NCBI RefSeq assembly: GCF_014898815.1
Contig: NW_026515432.1
Location: 25,037-89,036 of the forward strand
DNA: 64,000 bases
Reading direction: 5' to 3'
From: Panonychus citri
Lineage: Eukaryota; Arthropoda; Arachnida; Trombidiformes; Tetranychidae
Below are positions 22,237 through 35,322 of the stretch, one piece after another. Positions within the stretch are counted from its first letter, which is position 1. Each line of letters starts with the position of its first letter. The notes under the pieces are model-generated. The model was not told the origin of the DNA. It searched no databases and saw only the letters and a list, made by a program, of their open reading frames with translations. The position numbers and the translations under genes are program-made.

Positions 22237-23145
22237 TTATATGAGGGTGATTATGGTAAATAAATATATAAAAAATTTAGAATTTACTCTTCTAACCAGA
22301 AGGAAAGTTCTTTTCTTCCTTCTGGAGAGCGATCGGCTTGAATAGCCTCTAATCGATTGTTTATTATTTTTTGATTTTATTTTTGTTTTTACGAATCTTA
22401 AGGAGCAAGTTGACCGTAAGATCAGTGGGTATGAGCAATACAATTTGTATGAGCTCATAAGGAAACTTGCATGAGTTCGGTGATATTCTTTGAGTCCATG
22501 ATCTTTCAGATATTTTAGAATATCATCGACGTTATCAGATAGATCCTTCATCTGCTTTAGGTTTTTCCTATACATATAATACTTCAACATATTGCGCCAA
22601 AATTGTTCTATTTTTGATTCGAGAGCCACTATCGTATTAATTCCCTCATTTACATCAGAGATTGAAATAGACGATATCTCAATCTCTGATGTAAAAACAG
22701 TTTCATCAACTACAGAGGCTCTGAATTTTTCCCATATTGCATCTTCCCGTCTCTGCGTTTCAGCCAGCTTGGCTTGAATTTCTCTTTCACCCTGCGCCGC
22801 ACCCCCACTCGCTCCACCCTGAACTGCTTCATTACCCTCTTCTTCCTGTTGATCTTCTCCATCCTCAATTCTTTCCTCACGCCCTGAAGTTGATTGAGCA
22901 TTTTCATCAACTTCTCTCTCACCAGCCTCGCTTTCCCTTTCTTCCATGAGCTCATCTTCTCTCTCATCCTCTTCTTCCCCATATCCTGAAAAATACGAAA
23001 ATATAGATCCAAATAGCTTGTTATATTTTTCTATTTCAATTTTCCTACTATTTTCCGGAACATAATTGATCAAGTGTGTGAAAAAATCCTCAATTTCACG
23101 TTTTTGAATTTCACAAATTTTTGTTGTTTTCTCCATCTCTGCCAA
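22237..23145 (-). CDS. Unknown acidic protein, 302 aa open frame
   Basis: I do not recognise the family. The start ATG at 23143-23145 gives MAEMEKTTKICEIQKREIEDFF. Residues about 1-50 look helical. Residues 55-125 are extremely Glu-rich with Ser/Gly/Gln. Residues 140-240 look like an ordered helical region (FWRNMLKYYMYRKNLKQMKDL). The last 60 residues are basic and may be read-through beyond the true end. A 43-bp near-perfect palindrome (22651-22693) is inside the frame. It sits in a cluster with two more odd ORFs to the right, so a transposon or captured viral origin is possible. A single 300-codon frame in AT-rich DNA is unlikely by chance, but the Glu-rich part lowers that weight. Confidence 0.4.
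   Translation of the reverse strand: MAEMEKTTKICEIQKREIEDFFTHLINYVPENSRKIEIEKYNKLFGSIFSYFSGYGEEEDEREDELMEERESEAGEREVDENAQSTSGREERIEDGEDQQEEEGNEAVQGGASGGAAQGEREIQAKLAETQRREDAIWEKFRASVVDETVFTSEIEISSISISDVNEGINTIVALESKIEQFWRNMLKYYMYRKNLKQMKDLSDNVDDILKYLKDHGLKEYHRTHASFLMSSYKLYCSYPLILRSTCSLRFVKTKIKSKNNKQSIRGYSSRSLSRRKKRTFLLVRRVNSKFFIYLFTIITLI
22651..22693. repeat. 43-bp near-perfect palindrome
   Basis: TACATCAGAGATTGA at the left is the exact reverse complement of TCAATCTCTGATGTA at the right, with about 13 bp between, itself partly symmetrical. It falls within the unknown acidic ORF. Confidence 0.85.
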
Positions 23146-23413
23146 AAATGAAATGAAAAATGAAAAAAAGAAGACACAAATGTTGTGATAATTTATAAGA
23201 TTGAAGCTTCAGTAGTAATTAGCTTTAGCAATTTTATGTTGTTTATAACTAAATGAAATATCTTGAACAAATGATTTAAACACTAATGATATTCGATTCT
23301 GAACCTCGCTTAAAACCATTAAAATATTATTATTGAAACAATACTTGTGTGAAGATATGAAAAAAACAAAGAGCTTTACTTTATGAAGCCTTAGGTGTTA
23401 GAGCTCTGGTTCA

Positions 23414-23737
23414 ATGGGAACCAAGTCACGGAACATCACTTCAAACAAGCAAATTAAGTGGGGCCTTCTGGAGGAATACAAAAAATTCAACTCGGGAGCG
23501 GTTGACGTTTCGAATCCAGCAAATGTACGTCCAAAGATCAAACGTTTTGGATGCATGTTTTGTGGTGCATTTCAGAGATCCAGATCCTCAAATACTAGAC
23601 ACATAAAATCATGTAAGTTTCCCGGGGCGCCGAAACATAAATGTGTCTCTCGTGATGGCAGGAGATTATATCCATCTATTTGTAAGGGATTGACATCATA
23701 CGTTGCCCCAACGGTGTGCTCCTTTCATCGATCATGA
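23414..23737 (+). CDS. Unknown small protein with CCHC-like zinc finger, 107 aa
   Basis: Starts MGTKSRNITSNKQIKWGL. A zinc-binding motif CMFCGAFQRSRSSNTRHIKSC (C-x2-C-x12-H-x3-C) sits at residues about 47-67, followed by Lys/Arg/Pro-rich sequence with more cysteines. The frame is cleaner than the opposite strand. It may be the first exon or a fragment of a longer gene or transposon protein (BED-like or C2HC DNA-binding fingers look like this). It points toward the minus-strand unknown ORFs at 23779-24632. I do not know its function. Confidence 0.4.
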   Translation: MGTKSRNITSNKQIKWGLLEEYKKFNSGAVDVSNPANVRPKIKRFGCMFCGAFQRSRSSNTRHIKSCKFPGAPKHKCVSRDGRRLYPSICKGLTSYVAPTVCSFHRS

Positions 23738-23778
23738 CGTCATCCCATTGTTTTTGGATATCATTTGGAACCTCGCAA

Positions 23779-24632
23779 TCATGTTCTACGTTTCCAGTCG
23801 ACGGGGTCCAAGCAAGGTATGAATTTTCTTCGGTCTGTACAAACAATATAAGCCCATGGAAATTTCAACGGACGATTAGAAGTACCTATTGCCTTTGGAT
23901 TAGATATATCATCTTCTCGAATACGAGCCAGACAATCCACCTCCAAATAACGTTGATCGCTGCTCCTCAACCTAACCACCGTGTGTTTTTTGAGCTCTTT
24001 TAAGCTTGATTTTCTAGTCTCACAATAGGAACATTCGAAACAAACTGGATTGGCGTCTTCAAATGTCTTGGCCGCTTCCTCCTGCTTATCTATGTGCTTG
24101 TCTTCACCCCTGCCCATGCAACCAATTCTTCCCTGGTAATTTCAGTCAGATCTGAAAGAGGCTTAGCGTTCATGAAACGACTTTTCGGAGCCATGGAACG
24201 CTCGTACTCCACTCCTCTGATAGGCTCGCCATCAATAACAGTATAGAATGTCGAATCACAGGGGTGATAAAGCATCTTTTCGTGAATCCCAATCATTTGT
24301 TTACCTGAAGGAGCGGCTTGAATCTCATCCGATGGATTTATCTCTTCTTGAGACTCTGAAGATGGACTTGGTGGTTGTTGCTCTAATCGCTCAATCTCTG
24401 CTCGAGGTGCACGTTTCCGAGAACTAGCTCGTTTCCTTTTCTGTTTCCTTATTATTACAAGATTATTCCTGGCAAGTCCTTGAGTGCCAACACCATCCTC
24501 ACCACCAGACGCTTGATTCTGCTGATTCCCGTCAATTCTAATTTGTTCAGCAACCTCCGAAGTATCTAACTTCCGATCAGTAATACTAGAATAGTCTTGG
24601 TCCTCCTCAATCATCATCTGAGTAGGTCTCAT
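23779..24632 (-). pseudogene. Unknown zinc-finger-like protein in two overlapping frames
   Basis: The first frame (24632 to 24090, 180 aa) begins MRPTQMMIEEDQDYS, has a basic RKQKRKRASSRKRAPR segment that looks like a nuclear localisation signal, and ends after TEITREELVAWAG. The second frame (24117 to 23779) overlaps it by 28 bp and holds CFECSYCETRKSSLKELKKH, with C-x2-C-x12-H zinc-finger spacing, then LEVDCLARIREDD. Together they read like one protein with a single frameshift, or two exons with a missed junction, or programmed frameshifting. The family is unrecognised. Both members of the facing pair (this and 23414-23737) show similar short finger motifs. Confidence 0.4.
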
Positions 24633-24649
24633 CCCTTACTAAAATTCGT

Positions 24650-25790
24650 CCAAAAGTCCAATACCTTGTAGTGACTCTCTCTCTCCATTCTCTAAAAAAG
24701 CACCAAGGTTTGGAATTTTCCTTAAGCGGGATACTGACGTCTTTCCTGTACAAGCTAAATTAGGAAAACGGAAGAATAAAACGAATGAGTTAATACTAAA
24801 CAAAACAAAACAAGAATAAAATAGTATATATAGAATAAAACACTTTCAAAAAACAAAACTTTCAACTCGCATGACACACTCGTGACTCTCGACGACCTCG
24901 TATAAAACCAGATAATCTACTGATAGAATGTTCACTTCTTTTAGAATCATCACAACATTCAAGTTAACCCATTCCAATAATCCGTGTAATTCATTACAAT
25001 CATTTAATCAACCATTGGATAATAAAAGTTCAATTATATTAGTTAAAGTTCTTCTAATTGTGTTCTTACTTTATTTAATTCATGTATCACTCATCAAGTA
25101 AAGTTTTTTACGTTACAGAACTGTTTATGGTGTAACAAACTTTCACTTTTTTTACCGATTATTTGGATATAGAAATAATTAATTACTGTTTTGGTTGGAC
25201 ATTTATATTGTGAGGGGATAAAAGTCAAGATATTAACACACGCAAAGGTATCATAACCTCCCTTCTCACCCCAATGTTATTATTTTTATCACTTTCTATT
25301 TGAATGCTAAAATGGGAGTTTTTCCTCCCAAAAACCTATTAATTTTGATTATCATTGACAAGAGAGGAGAAGTAAATGTATGTATCTTTACTCCTCCTCT
25401 CTCAGGAAATTAACTTCTTTATGACTTTTCCATTTTACATTAGGCAGGAAAACTAAATTACTTTTAGGAGGAGGAAAGCATTAGGAAGGTGGACATTATA
25501 AATGACCATCTCTCTAGGGAAGCAGGAAAGTTTAAGATCGCATCAATTAACTTTGGGGCCCTAAGAAAGAGGCTCTTTCTTTCTCTTTGTTTGGGGTCAA
25601 ACCTCTTTCTTTTGCTCTGTCTTTTCTCTTTCGCAATGGATCGAATTGGCTATAGAAGAGAAAGAGAGAAAGACAGAGGGTTGCGAAGTCAGTTACAACT
25701 CAACATTGTCACCATCAACATAAACTCTTAGTTGTTTTTCTTTCTCTCTCTGTGCTATACTTCTCTTAAGAAGTTTTGGTTTTAAGAAGT
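24650..25790. other. Stretch without a recognised gene
   Basis: Mostly AT-rich with purine/pyrimidine-skewed tracts. Open frames here are not convincing. Likely the upstream side of the unknown minus-strand ORF. Confidence 0.4.
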
Positions 25791-25804
25791 TTTATTTTAA
25801 ATAT

Positions 25805-25983
25805 TTGGTGTTCACCACCACCACCGCCATCTTTGTGTCCCCCAGTTCCCCCAGTTTTGCCACCATCTCCAATTTTGTGTGCCCAGTTTCGCCGTTACCA
25901 ACATACCTGTGTTCCCCCAGAACCTCCTTTGCTGCTAAGCCGCCGCTCCCTCTCAGACTGACCCGTGACAGGATCATCTTCAA
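25805..25983 (+). other. GC-richer, exon-like segment ending at a splice donor consensus
   Basis: A Pro/Ser/Thr-rich frame (VFTTTTAIFVSPSSPSF...) runs to TTCAAG|GTAAGA at 25983. The segment is clearly less AT-rich than its flanks, and the donor matches consensus well. It may be a 5' exon of a transcript, coding or not. No downstream exon is established; the nearest coding-like segment is at 26531. Confidence 0.3.
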
Positions 25984-26530
25984 GGTAAGACTTAGGCTTC
26001 TGAGTATTCTTTTCCTTTTTTTACAATTGATCCTTCACCTTATTCATAACCTTTTGCTATCTATTCCATCCGAACCTTTACCATTATTGACACCTTCATT
26101 GGAAATTTATTTGGTCCTTAACCATATTAGCATACCTTTTACCTTTTATTCGTAATCATAATCATATCTCATCATAACCAGTATCCTTAACCTACGATCC
26201 TTCGCCATAAGAATCGCTTTTGAACTTAAATATTGTACTCCTCATCACCAGTCGTAACCTCTATTACGCTAAACTTCCGCCTCAAGGATAACAGTTTCAT
26301 CGAGACAACATTTATCTTGAGTATTTTCTTCACGGTACTTTACCATCCTTTTTAACTATTATTACTCGCCAATTAATTGCACAGATATAACCCTGTATTG
26401 ACCAATCACTATACTAGACATAATAAAAAGCTTTTCATCGAAGGTCAAGAGTTTTACGAATCATTATCGCTACTAGAATTATCGAAATCTTTTTGCTAAG
26501 GTCAACGTAAGTACCATCACAACTATAGAC

Positions 26531-26939
26531 AGCTTTGGTTCAGGCGAAATAAACTGTCAATTGATCTAAGTTTCAAACTCAAAATGTCCATAGGCAAACA
26601 CCAAAGAGTTAACAGCAGTAGTCCAGATTCAAGGAGCCGTACAAGAAATAATTGATCTACTGATTTTGCATCACTTATCAATAACTGGACCAGAAGACTG
26701 GTTTCTGGAACAATATTGGACGACAATTGGCTGATCTGGAAATAGTGATGAGTTTAATCAACAAATAGAGTTTATGCAACAACTTATATTTTCAGGTTTG
26801 ACTGTAACGAATCGATAAATTTATACATCACCCATGAGCGTTTGAGAGAAAACCCTATTCTACATGCCGATACACCTTCCACCAGTCGAGATATTATTTT
26901 AAATCTTTCTACGAACGAAGAGCAAAGGAAATCATCTTA
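26531..26939 (+). pseudogene. Coding-like remnant, unknown family
   Basis: A frame reading ELTAVVQIQGAVQEIIDLL, then SITGPEDWFLEQYWTTIG, hits one TGA, and resumes with SGNSDEFNQQIEFMQQLIF. After a TTTTCAG that could be a splice acceptor (about 26790-26797), a shifted frame gives DCNESINLYITHERLRENP and ends at TAA (26937-26939). The amphipathic, complex composition is unlike the surrounding low-complexity DNA. I do not recognise the protein. It may be a decayed gene or a live gene whose exons I have mis-joined. Confidence 0.35.
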
Positions 26940-29900
26940 ATCAAATTTATCTCCTCACAATATAATAAAAATTTAATTTTAATATGGTAATTGATTTTTG
27001 TGTCTATTTTGTGCTTGTTCATTACATTTTGATGTTTACAAGCTTCCGCTTTCACTCAACAGATTCATTCTTCTCACATTTCAACCTTTCCTGTTTTTTG
27101 TCCATTTTTTACCTTGAACTGCTTTCCTATCATTTCGAGGTATTTCATCGTATAATTAGTTATAATTTATAGTTTTTCTATCTCTTTCTTTTACCATTCG
27201 CTATAAGTGATGATTATGTATTTCTATTTGGTTTTGGAAAGGTAAACTGAAAACTTAGAACGGTTGAAAAATAGCATAAATAGTTTTCCTTTGTTTTTTT
27301 GAGTTACAATCAATTATGAATGAGTAGAGTCGAGAGTCTCAAATAACGATAAATAAACTTTTGAAATTAAGTTGACTGATTATTGGATCTTATTTAATTT
27401 AATCATGTACTTAATTGATAAGCAATTGAATCAAATAATCTGCTGTGAATAACGAAATGAAATTCAGAACTTTTATTAATCAATCCCGAAGAAGTAAAAT
27501 AGGGAATACTTTTAGAAGAACTCTTCTGTAGACTCCTGAGTAAATTTTATCCCAGGAAAGTTCTATCATAATGGAAATCATCGTAACATAAATTGGAAGA
27601 AACAAGACAGAATATTAATTCCAATTAAATGTCTGTTCAAATGAATTCAGAAGATGATACATTAGAAGATTAATTCCAATACGATGCAGAGATAGAAAAA
27701 CTTTCTAAAAAATTGGAAGATGATAAAATAATGGAAAGACAGTGTTCCACCTCTATCCTCCAACCCTTTCAATGTTAGCAATGATAAACCTTTATTTCTA
27801 CAGATAAAATATTACTCATTATCATAACTTCTGTGATAATTTCGATGAAAAGATTTCTTCTCAAATGGTAACTTTTGACTGTGAATCTTTTTCATACCAC
27901 CATCATCTTCATTAGTCTCCTCTCACATCCACCATGATAAAAGTTATGCAACTGACGAAATGTACTAGCAACACACCATTGGTATTGTCCTGGAAATGAA
28001 ACAATGAGTTAGAATAATGGTTAGAGATTAGAGAAGAGAGCAAGAAAAATCTGAATGAATGTTTAATAAAAGTCATGGAAAGAAATTGAGAATTTGAAAT
28101 ATTTTCCTCATTTCATTTTCCATTAACAAACTGATTTTAATGATAATATTTCCATTCATTTCCCAAAAGATTCAATTTCCACTCTTTCAGCTCTCCCACA
28201 CTGACTACCACACATTTTCTTCATGTAGAAAAGAAAACCTCAAGTAACCATACTTATTGTTAGAGCATTAATGGTATTACCTATTCAATAAAAAGAAAAG
28301 TTTTCTGTCAATTTTCCCATTTCTTTTTTTCTGATGGTGAGATTTTTCCATTGAAAATATACTTTATCTCCTCTGAATATAACGGTACAAGTTATTGTGG
28401 AAAGAAAATACCTTATGAAAATAATGAGGATGAATGGATGATGATGATTATGATGATGATAAGGTGAGAATAGAATAAAAAATCATGATCTTGAACAGAA
28501 AATAATAATGGGCGTACCAATGTCCAGTGACTGGGACATAAAGTGGGAGGACATAATGTTAACAAAAATTGATATTTGATATAAATTGTTATTGAAAGTG
28601 AAACATCATGTTGATGATGATGATCATGTTTTTATCATTATCATTATTGGAGGTGAGATGAATGTAAACAGGTAAAAGGAAAGTTATTAATATGATGATG
28701 ACGATGACCATTACCTATTATCATGATAATAATTTGATGTATTAATAATAATACAACATTTATGGCGATTATAATATTTAGTCTGATATTAATAGATAAT
28801 GGTGATAATGATATTTAATTATACATTGTAGCTACCTGAGTAATACATACTTGATGATAATGATGATGCTGATGATGATAAGTTGAGTAAAAAATGTTCA
28901 CTTATATTAATATTTTCCTGGGGCGATACAATTTACCTTTCAATTGTTAAAGGTAAGCATCGTGGGTGTTTTTTTATCATCATGGTAGCTTTCAAATACT
29001 TTTTGATGGGTAAACTTGGTCAAGAATAAAAATGGTCTGTATATGATTTTTATCCATGGATTTTTTCCTCCATGTTTATTATTTTCTTTTACATGTTTTA
29101 AACATCATCTCTCCCTCTCTCTCTCTATTTCTTTCTCCCATAGGGTGGTAATCAAAGGTCATCTTTATCATCATTTTGATTCTGATATGATGGTCAACCC
29201 CTCGCTAGCCAACTCCCTTGGTGTGATTAGATTAAGACTCTTTCTTTTTATTGAGCTTCATGTAACATAAGTTTCATCATTTGATTGTTATGTATGATGA
29301 TTCATTTGATGTATCACTTTTTGTCACCATAACTATTGGTTTAAGATTTAAAGTCTTCGATTGATGGAAGAGGAAGAGGAAGAGAGACAGAAAGAGAGAG
29401 AGAGAGATCAAATGATGATGATGATGATGATTGGTAATCATGGGGGAGGATGTAATGCATTAGAAAGAGCAAAGTGAAGTAAAAAGATTTCAGCAAGATC
29501 ATCATCTTTATCATCATCATGATGTACTAGTAACAATACTTTTTTTTATACTCACTATTTCAAGAGATATGATAATAATGATGATAACAATGGTAATAAT
29601 CATGATAATAATATCACAGTGATATTAGTAATAGTAACAGTTATAGCCGAGTGCTCTTGAGTAAGTATATATCTTGATGATGAAGCTTAAAGTAGTTGCA
29701 AAGATGAAGAGGGAAATGGAAGAAAGGAAAGAGATGAAGATGATGTTTAGAAGAAAATTGTTGAGTACATCTCTTTAGGGATATGTGGCTGTCAACAATT
29801 TTCGGACTCAAATTTGAAAGAAGAGAGTGAGAGAGAGAGAGAGATGATGATGATAATAAAAGAGATGATAGACCAATGGATATAAGTGAATGAAAGAGAA

Positions 29901-30770
29901 AAGCAAAAAGGAGAGACAATTGTGAGGGTGGTAAGAGGATGAAGATGATAAGGAGTAGGTAGAAAAAAAGAGCAAAGTGTTTTGTGAGCTGCTTTTTTGC
30001 ATTGGAAAGAAGGTAAATTAAGTTAATTGTAAGTAACTTAGATTTTGAATGAGAGGGAGAAAGAGACAATCAACTAATGATAATCATACAAAAAGTTTAT
30101 TTAGATTGTGAGTTAGCGGGTTAGTTATCAAGGCAGCTCATTGATCCTACTCATTAACTAGGCTCTCTTTTTGTGCCTAATAATAATATCGCTGAATTAT
30201 ATTCTCTCTCTGCATCCTCATCTTCATCCTTTTCCTCATTCTGTCACTATGGTCTCTCTCCCTGATTCTCTCTCTCTCTCTCAATCTCGCAATCTCTCTT
30301 TCTTTTTCCCTATTATTACATTTGCTTTTGTGGATATATACTAATAATAGTAAACATTGTGAGTGTGTCTAATTAAATTTGTCAATTTCATCTTCATCTT
30401 ATTATTGTCATTAGCTTTTTTCCTCTGCATCCTCATCATCATTGATTGAGATTAAGTTTTTGCAAACACAACAATAGTAAAAGTTTGAATGATGATTAGA
30501 CAAACACCAAAACTCAATTCATAGTGATAATTATCAGAGTAAATAGTTTTTTTTATTACTCTAATGATATATTATCAGAGATTCATGAATGACAATGAAA
30601 AGATAAAAAAACACCATGAACATGTTAATGATGATAATGAAGATGATATAAAGTAAATAGTAAAAAACCTGATTGTTATATCAAAGTAATTTCACTTTTC
30701 CGTTTTAAATCATTAATCTATTGTTTTTACATCTTATTGTAAACAATTAAGATGAAAATATACCAAATAG

Positions 30771-30774
<4 letters not shown>

Positions 30775-30801
<27 letters not shown>
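30775..30801. repeat. (CT)n microsatellite
   Basis: Uninterrupted CT tract. Confidence 0.9.
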
Positions 30802-33800
30802 TCTTGATTCCATTGCACTTTGATCTTCATGTTTCCATGATGAAGATAAATTTAATATCAATCAATGAATTTTTGATGAATCCAATCTGATGATGAATTA
30901 CTTTTGACGTTTGGGTGTTGCCTGTTTGTTTGTCAGATATATGATTCTGATTCTGATTCTGATTTTGATCTAGATCATCATGTTCATCAGAATTAAAACT
31001 ATCGCAGTTCTGGGTGAAAGATGAATGAGAAATAAATGAGCAGTGAATTACAATTAGATTGATGATGTTCAATAAAAAGTTGACCAAGCATGATTAATTA
31101 GGGAACACCATTGAGTCCAATTATTTTAGTCAAGTGTTAATCACATACACCTTTATGTTTCTTTATATCATTTGGTCAGCAAAATCTTTGGTCAAGTTAA
31201 TCCAAGACAAAGGAATCCAAGGTAAAGGGAATAAAACTACATAAATCCCCAGAATTCAGGTGAAATACATGAAGACTAAAAAAAAGAATTTGAAATCCAT
31301 GGAAAATTACATTTCCAAATGATAGAAATTGATTGGAAATGAGAGAGAGAAAGAGAGAAGAAAAAAGTTCCATGTTCTGATTTCATTTCTCATCTAATGT
31401 ATACCTATCATGTAATGGATAAGAATAGAGTAAAACTAATAACCCGATAAAAGAAAAACAATAAAAGGGGAAGAAGGAGATGAAGATGAGATTGAAGGAG
31501 AAAGTTTTTTTCTCTCTTTTTCGAAAGGTGATCATCGATAATTTAGATAAATGATGGTCTTTATTAGGAAATTTAGGGTAGATTGAATTTTGGGAGAACT
31601 TTTTTTTTCGAATTTCAAATTCCCATTATTGACCAATGATGTTGGATACGAAACGGAAAGAAAACAAAACTGTAGGAGTATGAGAGTGAAAATTCAAAGT
31701 GAAAATTCAGCCTTGTCTTATGGGAATCAGTTCAGCTCTAAATTCTGGATAAATTGATCCACCCTACCCCCTAACTCATTCATGATAGTATCCCCACTGT
31801 TTAAAGGTTGATTAGTGGTATATCAACATTTATCTAATGGGTTTTGTTTTCTTGGGTCTTTATATGAATGTTCATCTCTTTCTGAATCATCATTATCATC
31901 CACTTTCGTCTCATCATCATCTTACAACATAAAGACTCATGTCAAATCAATGTAATATCATTAAATGAACTAATAATAGGGAAAAGCTTCAGGGAGGAAG
32001 AGAGAGAGAGAGAGAGGGAGGGGTAGAGAGAGAGATGGAAAAAGTGTGATGGGCTAGTGAGACCGAAGAGAGAGAAAGTAAGAAAACAAATAACAATTGT
32101 AACGGAAGAAGAGGAAGTAGATTGGATGAGTAAAAAGAGAAAGGATAAAACATTAAGACGATGAGGAAGAGAATAAGGATCAAGGGAGGGAAATGATCGA
32201 AGGAGGTGGAAATAAGAATGAGGAGAGAAAAAAAAGAGAATCTTGACTTTTTTTTCTCTATCTCTTTTCCATTCTTTCCCATTCCCAGTCTTTTCTTGTC
32301 AGAAAAGTTTCAAGAATCAAGTGTAGTTTAATTTTAAGAAGAAACTGATGATGATGATGAGAACTAGAGTGGGAAAATAAGAAGAAGATAAAAAGAAAGT
32401 AAAAACGATTAGGAAATCAATTGAATGTTTCCTGATCTTTACTTTTTTTATTCTGTCTTCCGGTAATATTATTGGAAATTGTACTTCTGGGAATGGGAGG
32501 AACAAGATGGTTGAGAGGGTGGAAGAGGGTGGATAAGGTAAGGGAGAGTAAGAAGGAGAAGTTTATTCTTGGTTTGAATGAGAGGCTACAAATTTAATTG
32601 CAATTACGTTGTTAAGATAATTGAGCCACAAGGTAAATTGTTGGGGTAAATAATCTGAAACATCAAAAGTAAATAATACTTTGTACTTGTAAGAATCAAT
32701 AAAGTCTTTCTTTTACTATTCATCATCTTCTTCATCATTCTGCTTCTTTTATCATCCGTTTTCTCCTCTTTTTTTTAATGTTACCTTTTCATCCCAACTC
32801 ACTGTCAACTTATTCATCATCATCATCATCATCATAATCTTCCTCCTACTTCCATTACTGACCATCAGTGCAAAAGAGTTCATGTCTTGTCTATTATCAG
32901 AAAAGTAACTATTCCCATCTCATCATCTCTCGAAAAAAGATTCACCTTCCTTACTCAAGATTCTCATCTAAGTTTTTTCTCTCTCTCTCTCTCTCTCTCT
33001 TCTTCATCATTCTCATCATTTTCATTATCCATCTCTCCCTTTTCCTTACTCTCTCATCTTCTTGAATCAATTTCCAATTCCAATGGGAGTTTTCAGTTGT
33101 ACCATTTCCTTTGATTCTTATAACCTTTTTTTCTCATCCTCATCTTCCTACTCTTAGAACTTTTTTCTCTTCTTCTTCTTCCTCATCTCTTCCATCATCT
33201 TCATCATCTAGTGTCCAATTGAAGTCTTTTTTCATCTTCATCCCAACAACAACAACAACAACTACCTTTTACCTCTAACTTTCTCTCTTCCATCATCTCT
33301 CATTTACTCTCACATACAGAGAATCCTATTGATCCCATCAGATCCCTTCATCAAATGAACACCAATTTTATCCCAAAAGTAAAGATGCAAAAAGATGACC
33401 AATGAAGACAAAAAGTGAACTCTGGTCAAAGAGAAATGATGATGATGATGATGATGAATCGAAGGACAAAAATGTAATATCAACAGAGCTTGTATATTAA
33501 TAAAATCCTCAGCATTCTTAATCACAGTGAAAGAATCGCGAAAAGAAAAAAAGTTTTTCGAAGAGAAAAAAAATTTTCTCTTCCATTGAAAATGAGCAGA
33601 TAAATTGCAATCTAAAGATTGCAAAGAATCTGCAAATACAATCAATTAATTGTGATCCAAATTCAATGGTAACAAACTTTCAATCGTCTAAAGAGAGTAA
33701 ACAGAAAAAATAATCATCACAATCAATTGCAATGGATCAAATTAATTCACTTAAACACAATCAATGCAACATAATCAACGAGAGGAAAAAAAACAAACTC

Positions 33801-34616
33801 GAAATATTCACAATCAACACAATCGGGTATCGAAAATTGTAACTATTTTGTTACACAGAAACACAATCAATGATTAAGATAAATTGTTAATCATTTCCAT
33901 TGAGGTTAAATGTTGAGGAAAATTGTTAATCATAATCAATCTGATATACTGATTCAGTTGATATAACCCATTATTATCAACCATTAATATCATTATCATG
34001 TTTGTATCATCATCAGTATGAAGAGGAGGATAAATATTTTTTTAAACATTACAATTACCTTCAACAATTTAATGTTATCATCATCATTATCAAAAAATGA
34101 TCAAGTTGATTGTAGAATGGTTGATTATACACAATGGTAATAACAATTTAATTCAAAGTAATCTAATTTCAAATGGTGAGAGTTGAATGTTGATTAACAA
34201 AAATTGTTATATTACCGTTATAATGGTTATCATTATGTTAATCATTAAAGATCATCAATATTAACTGAAATTATATAATGAAGACAATCAATATTCAAGA
34301 ATAGGTAATAGCGTGTTTATTGTAATATGATTATATTAATTATGAATATTATAATATCATGATTATCATTTAAATGGTTACAATTTAATGTTGGTCTGTT
34401 AGGATAATAATAGTAATAAAATAATAATAGGAAACTTTGTGTTTCTTTTTTTTTGTTGATGCAAAGAAAAAGTTTTAGTTTTTGTTTGGGTGAAACAAAA
34501 AGTAAAGAACTGAATCAAAATTTGAATCAAAAAATTAGTTAATTATTGTAGCTATTGGGATACTCATTGAATAATCAATTAGCTAGACATTGGCCAAGCG
34601 TAATTGAGTTTTATTT

Positions 34617-34647
34617 ACACCGGTGGGAAGTATTTTCACCCCGGTGT
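34617..34647. repeat. Short GC-rich hairpin
   Basis: ACACCGG and CCGGTGT flank a short spacer; the 31-bp segment is an isolated GC-rich inverted repeat in very AT-rich DNA. Confidence 0.6.
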
Positions 34648-35109
34648 ATTGTTGATACAATTGGAGTTTTCAATATCGTTGAACTGTTTTGTCTTTTTTT
34701 CATATTATTCAAAATTTGAATTTACCAAAATTTTCATGAGTTGAAATCATTCATTTTCCAACAAACTATGGATCCAATTTCATTTCTGTCAAGTTAATTT
34801 TACTTTTCAATGATTTTTTATGCTCTAGTTTTTTTTTATTTAGCCTTAGGGTGGAAACATGAAACTGAAAGATGATGATGATGATGATAGGTAAATATTT
34901 GCCTGACTAGTTTATTGCTTCATGATGAAATGATCATCAACCTGAGTCTATCTCTCGCTAAGTCTCAATGAATGAAAATAATGGCTTCTCGTTTAAGTCC
35001 CAGCAAATAATCAATGTTAGTTAACTGCATCATCTGTTTGCATTCCTCCAGTTTTTATCATCAATTCGCATTCTCTTCATCTTCTACTCTTTTTTATATC
35101 ATCATTATC

Positions 35110-35322
35110 TTCATCTTTGTGTTTTTTTCCTCCACTATCTTCCTATCTTCTTAGTGATAGTCTTCTCTCTCTCTCTCTCTTGTCTTCTCGTTATCATCAT
35201 TATACCAAAAAAAAAGGTATTGAATTGGTTGAAGAAATAAATATCCAATAGCTTAATTCACATTCATAGAGCGTTTGTTGATTCTCATCATCATCATCAT
35301 CTATTGTCTTCATTTCAATTCT
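35110..35322 (+). repeat. Direct repeat copy 1 (about 210 bp)
   Basis: Shares long identical blocks with 35764-35990, including TAGTGATAGTCTTCTCTC, GGTATTGAATTGGTTGAAG and CATTCATAGAGCGTTTG. Differences are small indels at A-runs and simple repeats, and one 8-bp difference near the start. The pair looks like a local tandem-type duplication with about 440 bp between copies. Confidence 0.9.
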
